From: Myxococcales bacterium
Lineage (GTDB): Bacteria; Myxococcota_A; Polyangia; Nannocystales; Nannocystaceae
Length of the DNA: 64,000 nt
Assembly: GCA_014240065.1 (NCBI GenBank)
Contig: JAAZXR010000003.1
Location: forward strand, 1 to 64,000
Reading direction: 5' to 3'
Part shown: in pieces, positions 1 to 7,963 of the stretch
Numbering within the stretch: the first letter of the stretch is position 1
Layout of the letters: every line of letters begins with the position of its first letter
Notes under the pieces: generated by a model
The model's input: only the letters and a program-made list of their open reading frames with translations
Database searches by the model: none
What the model was told of the DNA's origin: nothing
Translations under genes and position numbers: made by a program

Positions 1-51
1 CGTCTCCGTCTCCGTCTCCGTCTCCGTCTCCGTCTCCGTCTCCGTCTCCGT
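1..51. repeat. Hexamer tandem repeat (CGTCTC, coding Gly-Asp on the minus strand)
   Basis: About eight and a half perfect copies of CGTCTC reach the window edge. On the minus strand they encode the Gly-Asp linker of the flanking lipoprotein. Because the unit is six bases, slippage would change linker length without shifting the frame. Confidence 0.9.
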
Positions 52-181
52 CGCCCCCCGTCGATTCCGCATCCCCCGACGAGCTGGAGTCCCCCTCATC
101 CTTCGCGCAGCTGGTGGAAACCAGCGCCAAAGACATCACCAAAAGACAAGACGTGAAGGGGATCAATGTGCGAACCATCAT
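1..181 (-). CDS. Lipoprotein N-terminus with Gly-Asp linker (partial, runs off left edge)
   Basis: Only the first 60 or so residues are in the window; the gene continues past base 1. The start is the first of two adjacent ATGs, and an AGAGG Shine-Dalgarno lies about 6 nt upstream. The product opens with a hydrophobic stretch ending in a lipobox (VSTSC), so it should be cut and lipidated by the lipoprotein pathway. After the Cys come a short acidic/Ser segment and then alternating Gly-Asp residues coded by a perfect hexamer repeat. The same layout recurs in three other lipoproteins of this window, where the linker leads into an enzymatic or repeat domain. The functional domain of this one is outside the window, so its role is unknown. 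Confidence 0.8.
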   Translation of the reverse strand, partial: MMVRTLIPFTSCLLVMSLALVSTSCAKDEGDSSSSGDAESTGGDGDGDGDGDGDGDGDGD

Positions 182-759
182 GCGTACCTCTGAACGGACC
201 CTACCCTAACGATCGGCATCCTCCAAGCCGCCTCAACCTCGCGCGCGGTCGCGCATGAGGGGCGTCAGCGTCGCCCTCCGCAAGTCGCTTAAAACCCACC
301 TGCGGCCGCGATCTCGGCGGAGGCAGCCCCCCCCGGTGGACGCATGGCTCGTGACTTGTCCGCGCCCGGATCGAGCCGCCCAAGGCGGAGGTTCATCCTG
401 GGGTTCCACTCGTAGTTGCCCACCAAAATCCACCGATCGAAACCTAGGACACGTGCGCCCGCCTCTCTCGCGCGGTGCACAGACGCCAGCTGTGGCTTCA
501 AGGACGACTCCGCGTGACCGATGGTGATCCGCGTGCCGCGCAGCGCTCGCCGAGTTCGGATCGCTGGCGTCCGAGTGGTCGGCGCCTCCCCCCCGCATCA
601 GCGCAGCCCGTCCCACGCCTGCGGATCAGCAGCGCGATGGCCATGAGCATCCGCGCGCCCATGGGGTGACCACTTGCGGATCGAGTGGGCCTCATCACGC
701 CGCGAAGCCAGATGGTCGCTTGGACGATCTCTCGCGCCCCGGCGCAGCTCGGCGGCCGC
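182..759. other. Intergenic stretch with no supported gene
   Basis: I find no convincing gene here. Short open frames exist on both strands but none has a recognisable domain or a ribosome site. The left end must hold the promoter of the leftward lipoprotein; the right end is the 3' flank of the arylsulfotransferase-like gene. A minus-strand frame around 330-450 has a somewhat protein-like composition and could be a remnant, but this is weak. Confidence 0.4.
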
Positions 760-2313
760 TCACTGCCCTGGATAGAATGACGAGATCCGCTTCGCGCGAT
801 AGACCACGGACTCGGCGCCGTACGAGACCCGCCAACGCGCGAGCGCGAGCGGATCTGCAGACACCTCAACCACGTCTGCGGGGGGCTCGGGACCGAGCGC
901 CCCCCCCGCGCACACGAGCGCGCCGCCATCCTCCAGCGAAACCGCGTCACCCAAGAAGATCGTGTAGTGCTCGACCGGGTACGACCACACCTGGGTCGCG
1001 ACCATGGCCTCTTCGTCCAGGTGAAACCGCACCGCGCGGGAGTAGGAGTCGGGAGCGTCGGGCCGCTCATTCCCGTTGTCGTACAACAGCATCGTCCCAT
1101 CCTCCTCCATGCTCGGCGCGTGCTGCGAGTAAAACCACTCCGCCGGCGCTCCATCGCCACCGTCGGCGAGCGTGAAGTCTCCTCCGTCGCCGAAGATCCA
1201 CCGCACCTCCCCCGTCTCGCGCGCCACGTCGACCACCCAGTTTTGGTGACGCAGGGATACGAGATAAGAATTCGTGTCTCCGCGATGGAAGAGCCCGTTC
1301 CCGTGGGTCCAATCCAGCGCGCCCGCCCCGAACACCGAGGCGGTAGTGGACAGCGGACCTGGAAAACGATCCACGTCCAGGTGATCGAACGACGACCACT
1401 GCCAGACCACATTCCCCGCGGCGTCCCACTCGAGCAGCCCGTCCCCCGACAAGAGCACCTCCCCCCCTTGCGAGGGCGCCTGGACCAGACGGTCCTCTCT
1501 CGTCAGCGACAAGTAGCCCCCGGAGGGCAGTAAAATGTTGTCGTGATGAAGGATCAAGTCCGGGTCCGGCGAGGTGAACGTCAATACCTCACGCCCCGCG
1601 ATGTCGATCAGCCGAAGGCCGTTTGGGACGTTGACCATGAGCGTACCGTCCGGCTTCTGCTTCACATCTCGCTCGATAAAATAGTTCGGGATCGTCGCGT
1701 CCGCGTAGTACCAGACGACCTCACCGTCGCCGTCGAGGGCGTAGACCAGCGGCTCGCTTGTTTCGGGCGGAGGGTCAAAGTCGGGTCGCCTGCCAGGCCC
1801 CATGAGCGTATACGAGCTGCGATACGCGCCGTTCGCCACGTCGACGCTGACGGGGAGCCTCGTATCTGGGGGGAGTGAGCCCGTCTCGAACACCCGCGAC
1901 TCTCGCCCCACCTCGACGCCGTCGTCACCTGGTGAGGTCCGCGCGATCACCTCGAGCTCATAGCTCTGATTCGCCCGCATCCCCACCACCGTCAGCTCGT
2001 GCGCGAGGCCGATCTCCGACCAGCCGGTGTGCCGAACAAATCCCATCGAATCAGTGAACTCCACCGCGACCCGTACCGGCGTCGTCGTCGTGGCCTCGAC
2101 CATGGCGCTCAACGTGCTCCGCGGGTTCGATGTCACGACAACCTCATCCCACACAGGCGCGGAGTCGCAGCACGGGTCGCCGTCGCCGCTGGCGCCCCCG
2201 CAGCCTGCGAGTGCCGCGGCTCCGCCGAGGAGCACCCCGAGCAGCGCCCTCACCGGGAGGAAGGGGAGCGCGGACTCGGCGGCAAAAACTCTGCGTTGAT
2301 TGGGGAGCGTCAT
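760..2313 (-). CDS. Arylsulfotransferase-family (ASST-like) lipoprotein
   Basis: The chosen ATG gives 517 residues with a signal peptide and a lipobox (ALAGC, Cys38). An in-frame start 48 codons upstream would put an unlikely Arg/Pro-rich tail before the signal. The mature part starts with a fibronectin-like beta region (about 50-150). It continues as a beta-propeller-like domain with the pattern 'LHHDNILLPSGGYLSL' (His256-His257) and 'DWTHGNGL', typical of the bacterial arylsulfotransferase families that move sulfate between phenolic compounds without PAPS. Family membership is clear from these motifs; the substrate is not. Being lipid-anchored, it should act in the periplasm or at the surface. 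No Dsb partner gene is adjacent. No clear Shine-Dalgarno was seen, so the start is moderately sure. Confidence 0.8.
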   Translation of the reverse strand: MTLPNQRRVFAAESALPFLPVRALLGVLLGGAAALAGCGGASGDGDPCCDSAPVWDEVVVTSNPRSTLSAMVEATTTTPVRVAVEFTDSMGFVRHTGWSEIGLAHELTVVGMRANQSYELEVIARTSPGDDGVEVGRESRVFETGSLPPDTRLPVSVDVANGAYRSSYTLMGPGRRPDFDPPPETSEPLVYALDGDGEVVWYYADATIPNYFIERDVKQKPDGTLMVNVPNGLRLIDIAGREVLTFTSPDPDLILHHDNILLPSGGYLSLTREDRLVQAPSQGGEVLLSGDGLLEWDAAGNVVWQWSSFDHLDVDRFPGPLSTTASVFGAGALDWTHGNGLFHRGDTNSYLVSLRHQNWVVDVARETGEVRWIFGDGGDFTLADGGDGAPAEWFYSQHAPSMEEDGTMLLYDNGNERPDAPDSYSRAVRFHLDEEAMVATQVWSYPVEHYTIFLGDAVSLEDGGALVCAGGALGPEPPADVVEVSADPLALARWRVSYGAESVVYRAKRISSFYPGQ

Positions 2314-2464
2314 CGTCGGAGGGGGAGGAGCCAAGAGCTTCGGACGCGCGTGAGGAGAACCCTGCACACGCGGAACCATACGCTGATTTCCGGGCGAACT
2401 CTCCGTTCCTGATGTCGGCATCCGCACGCGCACGGCGGCGCGTTCGCGTCCTCGCAACGGCGGG

Positions 2465-2779
2465 TCAAGGAGCGGCTACCTCTTCGTCAAAGCTGCTCGG
2501 AGGCGACCACGCGAGGCGGCGTTGTACGCCCGAGAGCTTCTTAATCGAGGCCTCAATCTGCTGGGCGCGGCCGCGGCCCGCGTACGGCCCTAGCAAGCGC
2601 CCCACCCGCCACGGACGCCCTCCTCGAGTAGACTTCGCCCCGCCGGGGACTTCTCCGTTGTGCTGCAACAGCCTGCGCTCGGGATCGGTCGAGATGCCGA
2701 CGTACGACCGCGTCGCGCCCCCGTCCGGGCCGCTCCCCGAGAGCAGCACATAGACAAACCACTGGGGCTCATCATCCAT
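2465..2779 (-). CDS. GIY-YIG nuclease domain protein (YhbQ/UPF0213-like)
   Basis: A 104-residue single-domain protein. The two signature strands appear in variant form as VYVLL (residues 9-13) and YVGI (26-29), followed by the helix 'DPERRLLQHN' and the 'KSTRGGRPWR' segment usual in stand-alone GIY-YIG proteins of the UPF0213/SLX1-like group. Members cut or bind branched or damaged DNA; the job of the small bacterial versions is poorly defined. The C-terminus is slightly extended and acidic. It lies between two lipoprotein/envelope genes on the same strand with gaps of more than 30 bases, so cotranscription is possible but not shown. Confidence 0.85.
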   Translation of the reverse strand: MDDEPQWFVYVLLSGSGPDGGATRSYVGISTDPERRLLQHNGEVPGGAKSTRGGRPWRVGRLLGPYAGRGRAQQIEASIKKLSGVQRRLAWSPPSSFDEEVAAP

Positions 2780-2811
2780 GAGCCGATACTACGTGATCCT
2801 CGTGACGGGGC

Positions 2812-3417
2812 TTAAAAATAGTACCGAAACCCAATCGCGAGGTCGCCGCTCGCCAGCGCCGCGAACGTGTTCCCCGGCGAGAATCCGATCCCCGGAGACC
2901 ACGAGCCTTCGATGAAGGTGTCGAACGGCATGGGCTTCCAGTGGAACGTGAAGCCCACCACGGGGGTGCGGAAGAGGATGCCGCCGCACGTCCCCCCACG
3001 ATCCCACCTTCCATTTCCATCATTCCACCTCTTCCAGCAAGAACCGACCAGCCCGAAGACACCCACACCCACGTACGGGATCAGGTCAAACACATCGTCC
3101 ACGGTCGCGATCGTCGCGATGTGATACGTCCAATCTCCCCCAAGACGGAAGCCATGACCGGCGCCTCCCTTCGGCATCACCCCGCCATACGCCAAGTGAA
3201 ATTGCACCGCGTTGTGGGCGTCGAAGAAGTACTTCCCCGTGGCCCCCATGGGGTCGATGAGCGACAGGCCGATCCCAAAATTCCCGCCGCCTCCCTTCGC
3301 CTTCCCCTGCGCCTTGGATGGGCTCGGCGCGGCGGTCGCGGAGACGGGCGCCAACGCCAAAACAGAGGTCATCGCAACAGCCGAGAGAATCGAGTGGCTC
3401 TTGTGAAAGCGAATCAT
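2812..3417 (-). CDS. Small exported beta-barrel-like protein, unknown function
   Basis: A 201-residue protein with a clear Sec signal peptide (cleavage near 'ATAA', about residue 30), a Lys/Gly-rich linker and then alternating hydrophobic/polar strands rich in Gly, Phe, Tyr and Trp. It ends in Tyr-Tyr-Phe, the aromatic end typical of outer-membrane barrel proteins. This suggests an 8-strand barrel in the outer membrane. There are two Cys residues near the middle. I do not recognise the family. The start ATG follows directly on the signal peptide and has no competing start. Confidence 0.7.
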   Translation of the reverse strand: MIRFHKSHSILSAVAMTSVLALAPVSATAAPSPSKAQGKAKGGGGNFGIGLSLIDPMGATGKYFFDAHNAVQFHLAYGGVMPKGGAGHGFRLGGDWTYHIATIATVDDVFDLIPYVGVGVFGLVGSCWKRWNDGNGRWDRGGTCGGILFRTPVVGFTFHWKPMPFDTFIEGSWSPGIGFSPGNTFAALASGDLAIGFRYYF

Positions 3418-3718
3418 GTGGTGGACGATATCTTACATTCGCAGGGTTCGCAGTCGCATTTCTTCCCGAGATCGACTCGCCGCACCTGCAGACCCCATCG
3501 GCCGATCCCCGGAGCCTACGAACGGCTGCTGCGCGGGGCTCGAACAACCAGCGCCGCGGTCGAGGACACCGCACGCCGCACGGAACAAACCGAAATGCCG
3601 GCCCCGCAGGCCAGTTTTCGGGGCGCTGCCACCGATATTTGGCGGCGTGTGAAACAGCCTGCCCCATGCGCGAGCGGCGGACCACATTCACCCCTTCAGG
3701 CTCTCGCGCGCTCGGTCG
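3418..3718. other. Divergent intergenic region with no supported gene
   Basis: About 300 bases separate the start of the leftward barrel protein from the rightward response regulator, so it should hold both promoters. I saw no good sigma-70 boxes, no RNA gene and no strong hairpin. Confidence 0.4.
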
Positions 3719-4141
3719 ATGTCCTCTCCGATGTCCAGTGCCCAGCCAGACGAGCGTCTCAAGATCTTGGTGGTGGATGACGCGGCCGCCGTTGTTGACC
3801 AGCTCTCCGAGACCCTCCGCAGCGGCGGCTACGATGTCGTGACCGCTCATGATGGGCTGGAAGCCAAGCACCGACTGCGCGAGCACCCCAGCACCAAGCT
3901 GGCGATCGTCGATCTGCATATGCCTCGCATGGGGGGCCAAGAACTGCTCGAGCACATCCGCCAAATCGAGGGACTCGAAGACCTCCCGATCGTTATCTTG
4001 ACCACCGACAAAGCGCCCGCCAATCTGGGTAAAGCGATGAGCAAGGGGGCGACGGGATGGATCCTGAAGCCCCACGATCCGGAGCGTCTGCTTCAGGCCA
4101 TCGACAGGATCCTCGGCGCAGCGCAGCCTCCAGGTTCATAG
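3719..4141 (+). CDS. Single-domain response regulator (CheY-like receiver)
   Basis: A 140-residue protein made of a receiver domain alone. The acidic pair is Asp20-Asp21, the phospho-acceptor is Asp65 in 'IVDLHMP', the switch Thr is Thr95 and the conserved Lys is Lys117 in 'ILKPHDP'. A second ATG four codons in could also be the start. There is no output domain, so it must act by protein contact, as CheY or a phosphorelay shuttle does. No kinase is directly adjacent; the nearest is the CHASE/CheA-like kinase about 5 kb downstream, and pairing is only a guess. It is convergent with the Cys-rich peptide gene. Confidence 0.9.
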   Translation: MSSPMSSAQPDERLKILVVDDAAAVVDQLSETLRSGGYDVVTAHDGLEAKHRLREHPSTKLAIVDLHMPRMGGQELLEHIRQIEGLEDLPIVILTTDKAPANLGKAMSKGATGWILKPHDPERLLQAIDRILGAAQPPGS

Positions 4142-4211
4142 CCTCCGAGGCTGCGGTCCCCCCTCGCCCCGCGCGCGCCATCGGCACGCGGCGCGATCGC
4201 CTCTCACGGCG

Positions 4212-4526
4212 CTACGCGCAGCGCTTCTCGCCGCACAGCATCTCGACCTCTTCCTCGTCTGCCGGGGTCGGGGTCTTCGCGTCGGCGGCAGCGGCAGCGT
4301 CGTCGCTGGTGGCGGTGTCATTGGACGCCGTGGTCACGGTCTCCTTGTCCTTGCTCTTGCTGCAGCTGGCCTCTGCTTTCGCGGAGCCGCCGCAGCTGCC
4401 TTGCCCTCCGCCCGCGGTGCGAGCTTTGGGTACCTCGGAGGAGTCGCCCCCACCACTCGCGCACCCGGCGGAGAGCGTCCCGCTCCCCAGCAGAGCGAGC
4501 GTCGCGAAAATTGTTTTTGCGTTCAT
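4212..4526 (-). CDS. Short Cys-rich exported peptide, candidate MNIO-type RiPP precursor
   Basis: A 104-residue protein. The ATG is preceded by AGAGGA at good spacing. It has a signal peptide with a possible lipobox (LSAGC, Cys21) followed by low-complexity sequence with no predicted fold: a GSCGG motif, then SCSKSK, a long Ala/Asp/Thr spacer, and the end 'MLCGEKRCA'. Known substrates of DUF692 enzymes of the Buf/Hvf type are exported, Cys-repeat peptides with EGKCG-like motifs; the C-terminal CGEKRC here resembles these. The gene is divergent from an MNIO enzyme fused to its partner domain. Alternative: a plain Cys-rich lipoprotein for metal or redox defence. The RiPP role is inference from motif and context. 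Confidence 0.75.
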   Translation of the reverse strand: MNAKTIFATLALLGSGTLSAGCASGGGDSSEVPKARTAGGGQGSCGGSAKAEASCSKSKDKETVTTASNDTATSDDAAAAADAKTPTPADEEEVEMLCGEKRCA

Positions 4527-4812
4527 CACGTACAGTTTCCTCTCTTGCGTATCAGGGCCCACTTCGGGACCATCAAAATCATCACGACCCGAGCTCGCTC
4601 TCACGATGAGAACGCCACGTCGTGCTCCCCTCCAGACCAACGAATCCAGGGTGCCGGAGGTTACAGCCGGAACTTCTCCGGTACTGTCCGCGGTCGGGGC
4701 GCGAAGTTCGCGCCGTCGCCAGGACCCGTTGCAGCCTCGTGGTGCTCACGCCCTGCTCATCGACCATCCCCGGCCACACTGTAATGTTGGGCGCGTCTCG
4801 TGCGATGTTTCT
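4527..4812. promoter_or_regulatory. Divergent promoter region of Cys-peptide and MNIO genes
   Basis: The 286-base gap between two divergent starts must contain both promoters. The leftward gene has a clear AGAGGA ribosome site; the rightward MNIO gene has none that I can see. I found no convincing -35/-10 pair or operator palindrome. Confidence 0.4.
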
Positions 4813-6585
4813 ATGGTGAGCAGGCCTCCATGGACGAAGGACACCCACACCCCACATGGGGTTGGTTTGGGACTGCGGTGGGCGTTCCTCGACGAGGTCC
4901 TCGCCGGGCGGTCACCTCCCTCCATTCGATTCTTTGAGGTGTCACCGGAGAACTACATGCGGCGCGGCGGATTTTATCCTGAAGCGCTCCGAGAGATCGC
5001 CGAGACCCACCCCGTGCTGACCCACGGGCTCATGCTCAATATTGGGTCCACCGCCGCCCTCGACGAGGGGTATCTCGCGACGCTCCGGCGATTCCTTGAG
5101 CGCATGGGCGCGACGAGGCACTCCGACCACCTGTGCTGGAACGGCGCCGACGGACGAATCCTCCACGACCTCCTCCCGCTCTCGGCGTGCGCGGCGACGG
5201 TCGAGCACGTCGTCGACCGAGTCAAGCGCGTCCAAGATACGCTGGGGATGCCGCTCGCGCTGGAGAACATCTCGTACTATATGCTGCCGGGATCGACGAT
5301 GCCCGAGCGAGAGATGATCGCGGAGGTGCTCGAGCGCGCCGATTGCAACCTGCTCCTCGACGTCAACAACGTCTGGGTGAACGCGCGCAACCACAGCTTC
5401 GATCCCATCGAGTACATGGCGTCGCTCCCCCTCGATCGGGTCGTCCACATGCACGTCGCGGGCGGAGAGCGGCTCCATGACTATGACGACCTCATCATCG
5501 ACACGCACGGGACGGACGTCTCACCGGAGGTCGCTGATTTGATGGCCTGGGTGATCGAGCGCGTCGGCCCTCGCCCCGTCCTCTACGAGCGAGACCACGA
5601 CATCCCCGAGCTTGACGAGCTTGGGCGCCAGGTCGCCCACCTCAACGAGCGCTATGACGCCGCGCTCGATCGGTGGGAGAGGTCCCAGTCCTCGCCAAGC
5701 CCGCCCCAGCTCCATGACCTGCGAACGCGAGGCCCCGCGCGTCACCTCGACAACGCGGGCTCGCCACCGTCGCTACTCTCGGACCTCCAACGCGGCGTGA
5801 GCGACATGATCCTCCATCGCGAGCCGCCTTCGGCGAGCCTAGAAGATGTCGTCTCTCCCCTCGTCGACGGGGCCCAGCGAGCGCTCCATGCGATCCCTCC
5901 CGCGCGACATGAGGTGTACCGAAAGCTGGTCCGCAACGGCATCTCGGGGACGATCTATGCGTTCATGCCTCGAACCCGCGCCCGCCGCGGCGCCCGCGAC
6001 TTCGACGATGACATCGCCGCGTGGCTCAGCGAGGAGGGCCCCCGCTCTCCGTACATCCGCGACCTCCCCGATGAGTTCGCGTCGTGGATCTCGGCGCGAT
6101 GGCGCGACGACGAGTCCATCCCCGAGTACCTCGTGGAGATCGGGCGCTACGAGCTGATGGAGATGCGGGTGAAGGCCGATCCCGACGCCACGCGCCCGAC
6201 AGCGACGCCTCCTCCGCTCTCGCTCGACGCCATCCTCGATTTTCATGGCAGCGTGTGCCTCGGCGCGTTCTCACACAAGGTCCACCTCTTGACGAGAAGC
6301 AAGGAGGACGCCAACGCCCCGCTGGAGGGCGACGCGAGGCTCCTCGGCTACCGCGACGAATCACATGAGGTCCGGTTCCTCGAGTTGAGCCCCTTGGGCT
6401 ACGAGGTGGTCTCAGGGCTCCTGGGGGGCGCTCGCTTCGGCGACTCCGTTCAAGCCGGCACCGCCCGCGCAGGCGAAGCGCTCTCCGACGAATCCCTGGC
6501 GCGCGTGGGGGTCGTGATCTCGGACATGGTGGACCGCGGAATTATCCTCGGCGTGCGTCCACCCGCCTCACCCGGCGACAAATAA
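4813..6585 (+). CDS. MNIO (DUF692) oxidative enzyme fused to DUF2063/HvfC-like partner domain
   Basis: The ATG at the window position given starts a 590-residue protein just before the conserved DUF692 opening 'GVGLGLRW'; the open frame upstream is non-coding in character. Residues 15-285 are the iron enzyme. The expected metal ligands are present: His71 (THGLML), His106 (SDHLCW), Glu151 (LALEN), Asp183/Asn186/His194 (LLDVNNVWVN..H), His214, Asp230/His232 (IDTHGT) and Glu259 (YERDHD). Residues 360-455 match DUF2063 proteins (YRKLV, RSPYIRDLP, YLVEIGRYE). Residues 470-580 resemble the winged-helix end of HvfC/BufC. MNIO enzymes oxidise Cys or Asp residues of precursor peptides, and the partner binds the leader. 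Having both in one chain, next to a Cys-rich peptide gene, predicts peptide modification. The substrate assignment is inference. Confidence 0.9.
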   Translation: MVSRPPWTKDTHTPHGVGLGLRWAFLDEVLAGRSPPSIRFFEVSPENYMRRGGFYPEALREIAETHPVLTHGLMLNIGSTAALDEGYLATLRRFLERMGATRHSDHLCWNGADGRILHDLLPLSACAATVEHVVDRVKRVQDTLGMPLALENISYYMLPGSTMPEREMIAEVLERADCNLLLDVNNVWVNARNHSFDPIEYMASLPLDRVVHMHVAGGERLHDYDDLIIDTHGTDVSPEVADLMAWVIERVGPRPVLYERDHDIPELDELGRQVAHLNERYDAALDRWERSQSSPSPPQLHDLRTRGPARHLDNAGSPPSLLSDLQRGVSDMILHREPPSASLEDVVSPLVDGAQRALHAIPPARHEVYRKLVRNGISGTIYAFMPRTRARRGARDFDDDIAAWLSEEGPRSPYIRDLPDEFASWISARWRDDESIPEYLVEIGRYELMEMRVKADPDATRPTATPPPLSLDAILDFHGSVCLGAFSHKVHLLTRSKEDANAPLEGDARLLGYRDESHEVRFLELSPLGYEVVSGLLGGARFGDSVQAGTARAGEALSDESLARVGVVISDMVDRGIILGVRPPASPGDK

Positions 6586-6625
6586 CCACCGGCCAGCGAC
6601 GCGAGGGAGCGCGTGCAGCGGCCGC

Positions 6626-7330
6626 TCAGAAGCTCCCTACCCAGGCGTAGAGCTCGGGGAATGCCTGGAGCACCTTCGCCTCGTACCTCTTGTCGCGCTT
6701 GCTGATCACCGCCGCGCTGAGCAACATGATCGACAGACCCAGCGCGACCGTGGCGCCATAATGAAATCGCGCCCGCGCCCGCCGCGTGCCTGACGCCCAG
6801 GTCGCCACGTACGCGAGCACCACCACGGGCATCATGCTCGCGGCTCCAAACACGAACAGCTTGGCCCCCGCGACGGCCGCCGTCTCCCCCACCTGCGCGA
6901 GCTCCAAAATTCCGCCGAGCGTCGGCCCCGCGCACGGTGACCAGAGCGGCGAGACCATGAACCCGGTGAGTCCAGCGACCGCGAGATCAAACCAGTGCAC
7001 CCAGCGCGGTCGGGTCTCGTCCACGCCGACCTTGTCGAGCAGCGCGCCCCACGGGGCCAGGTACAGCGCGCCCAGGCCGACCAGACAGTAGCTGGCATAT
7101 TTCTTGAGCTTCCTCGGACTCAGCGGCAGGTCGACATCGTTGGCGTAGCCGAACTCAAAGTACACGGTGGTCATGGCGTAGGCGAAGGCCATCGACAAGA
7201 ACACGATCGCCGGGAACCACCGCGACCGCTGCAGCCCCACCGCGACCAGCGCCGGGAGCATCAGCAACACGCACGGGCTCAGCGACGTGACGAGCCCCGC
7301 GATGAATGTGTCCCCGATCCCTGGTCCCAA
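6626..7330 (-). CDS. CcdA/DsbD-type transmembrane thiol-redox protein (copy 1)
   Basis: A 234-residue polytopic membrane protein of the CcdA/DsbD-beta family, which passes electrons from cytoplasmic thioredoxin to periplasmic thiols. The redox Cys pair is visible: Cys20 in 'LSPCVLLMLP' and Cys133 in 'SPCAGPTLGG'. The only usable start is a TTG, with GGAG 11 nt upstream. It lies 60 bases downstream of the thioredoxin-like lipoprotein gene on the same strand, so the two probably form an operon. It shares the C-terminal pattern KVLQxFPE..xWVxS with copy 2 at 9.4 kb. Its last base is about 40 bases from the end of the convergent MNIO gene. Possible role: reductant supply to the envelope. Confidence 0.88.
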   Translation of the reverse strand: MGPGIGDTFIAGLVTSLSPCVLLMLPALVAVGLQRSRWFPAIVFLSMAFAYAMTTVYFEFGYANDVDLPLSPRKLKKYASYCLVGLGALYLAPWGALLDKVGVDETRPRWVHWFDLAVAGLTGFMVSPLWSPCAGPTLGGILELAQVGETAAVAGAKLFVFGAASMMPVVVLAYVATWASGTRRARARFHYGATVALGLSIMLLSAAVISKRDKRYEAKVLQAFPELYAWVGSF

Positions 7331-7390
7331 CGTTAGCTACACTCCGTGAAATCCGCCGCGCATCCCGGGCATTTCGCCGTCGCACACGCG

Positions 7391-7963
7391 CTAGCCCTCA
7401 AGAAACTTGATGAGTCGCTCTTTGCCCGTCTCTCCGACAGATCTCGCCTGCTCGGTCCCTTTGACGTAGCGAATGAAGCTGCTTTGGCGTTGTACACGAA
7501 GCTTGCCCTGTAGGTCCTCGGTTTCGTCGTAGTCGTATCGGCAGATCACCGGGCGACCCTTAATTGAACTTCGGGACAGGGGCTCAAGCTCCCGCCGCTG
7601 CTTCTCGCAGCTCGGGCACCAGTCTGCGTGGAACCAGACCACAAACACGTCTTGAGAGGCCTTGTCCGACTCGAAGGACGACTCCTCGCAGTCGTGAATG
7701 AGCTGGTCCCCGTCGAATGATGCCGCCGCCGGCGCCGCGTTCGGATCCGGCACCGCAGCGCCGTCACCCGCAGCGCCGTTTGCGCCCTCCGGCTGCGCCG
7801 CCTCCGCGCCGTTGGGTTTTGCGGCCGCAGCAGCCGGCCCTGCGACGCCGTCACGCTTCGCGGGCTCCCCTCCGTCTTTCCCGCAGCCGAGGGCCAAAAT
7901 CATGAGCGTCCCGGCGAGGGCCGCCGTCTGTCCAACTCGAAGAGTTCGCTTGTCCTCTCGCAT
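7391..7963 (-). CDS. Thioredoxin-like lipoprotein with CPSC active site
   Basis: A 190-residue protein from ATG (a GTG lies one codon upstream). It has a signal peptide with lipobox LALGC (Cys27), then an Ala/Gly/Pro-rich linker of about 60 residues, and a thioredoxin fold whose active site is WFHADWCPSC (Cys116, Cys119). Two further Cys, Cys92 before the fold and Cys141 in 'VICRYDYDETEDLQ', are also present at the same places in the paralogue at 8.3 kb; extra paired Cys are unusual for simple thioredoxins. It is probably anchored in the envelope and kept reduced by the CcdA-type protein encoded just downstream. Promoter boxes are seen 26 bases upstream of the start. Confidence 0.88.
   Translation of the reverse strand: MREDKRTLRVGQTAALAGTLMILALGCGKDGGEPAKRDGVAGPAAAAAKPNGAEAAQPEGANGAAGDGAAVPDPNAAPAAASFDGDQLIHDCEESSFESDKASQDVFVVWFHADWCPSCEKQRRELEPLSRSSIKGRPVICRYDYDETEDLQGKLRVQRQSSFIRYVKGTEQARSVGETGKERLIKFLEG

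Noticed and set aside
289-501. Possible remnant gene on the minus strand
   Set aside because: Short, no family, no ribosome site; only its composition hints at coding.
4057-4812. N-terminal extension of the MNIO protein by about 250 codons
   Set aside because: It would overlap the Cys-rich peptide gene antisense and the response regulator; its composition is Ser/Arg/Pro-rich and not protein-like. The family start fits the ATG at 4813.
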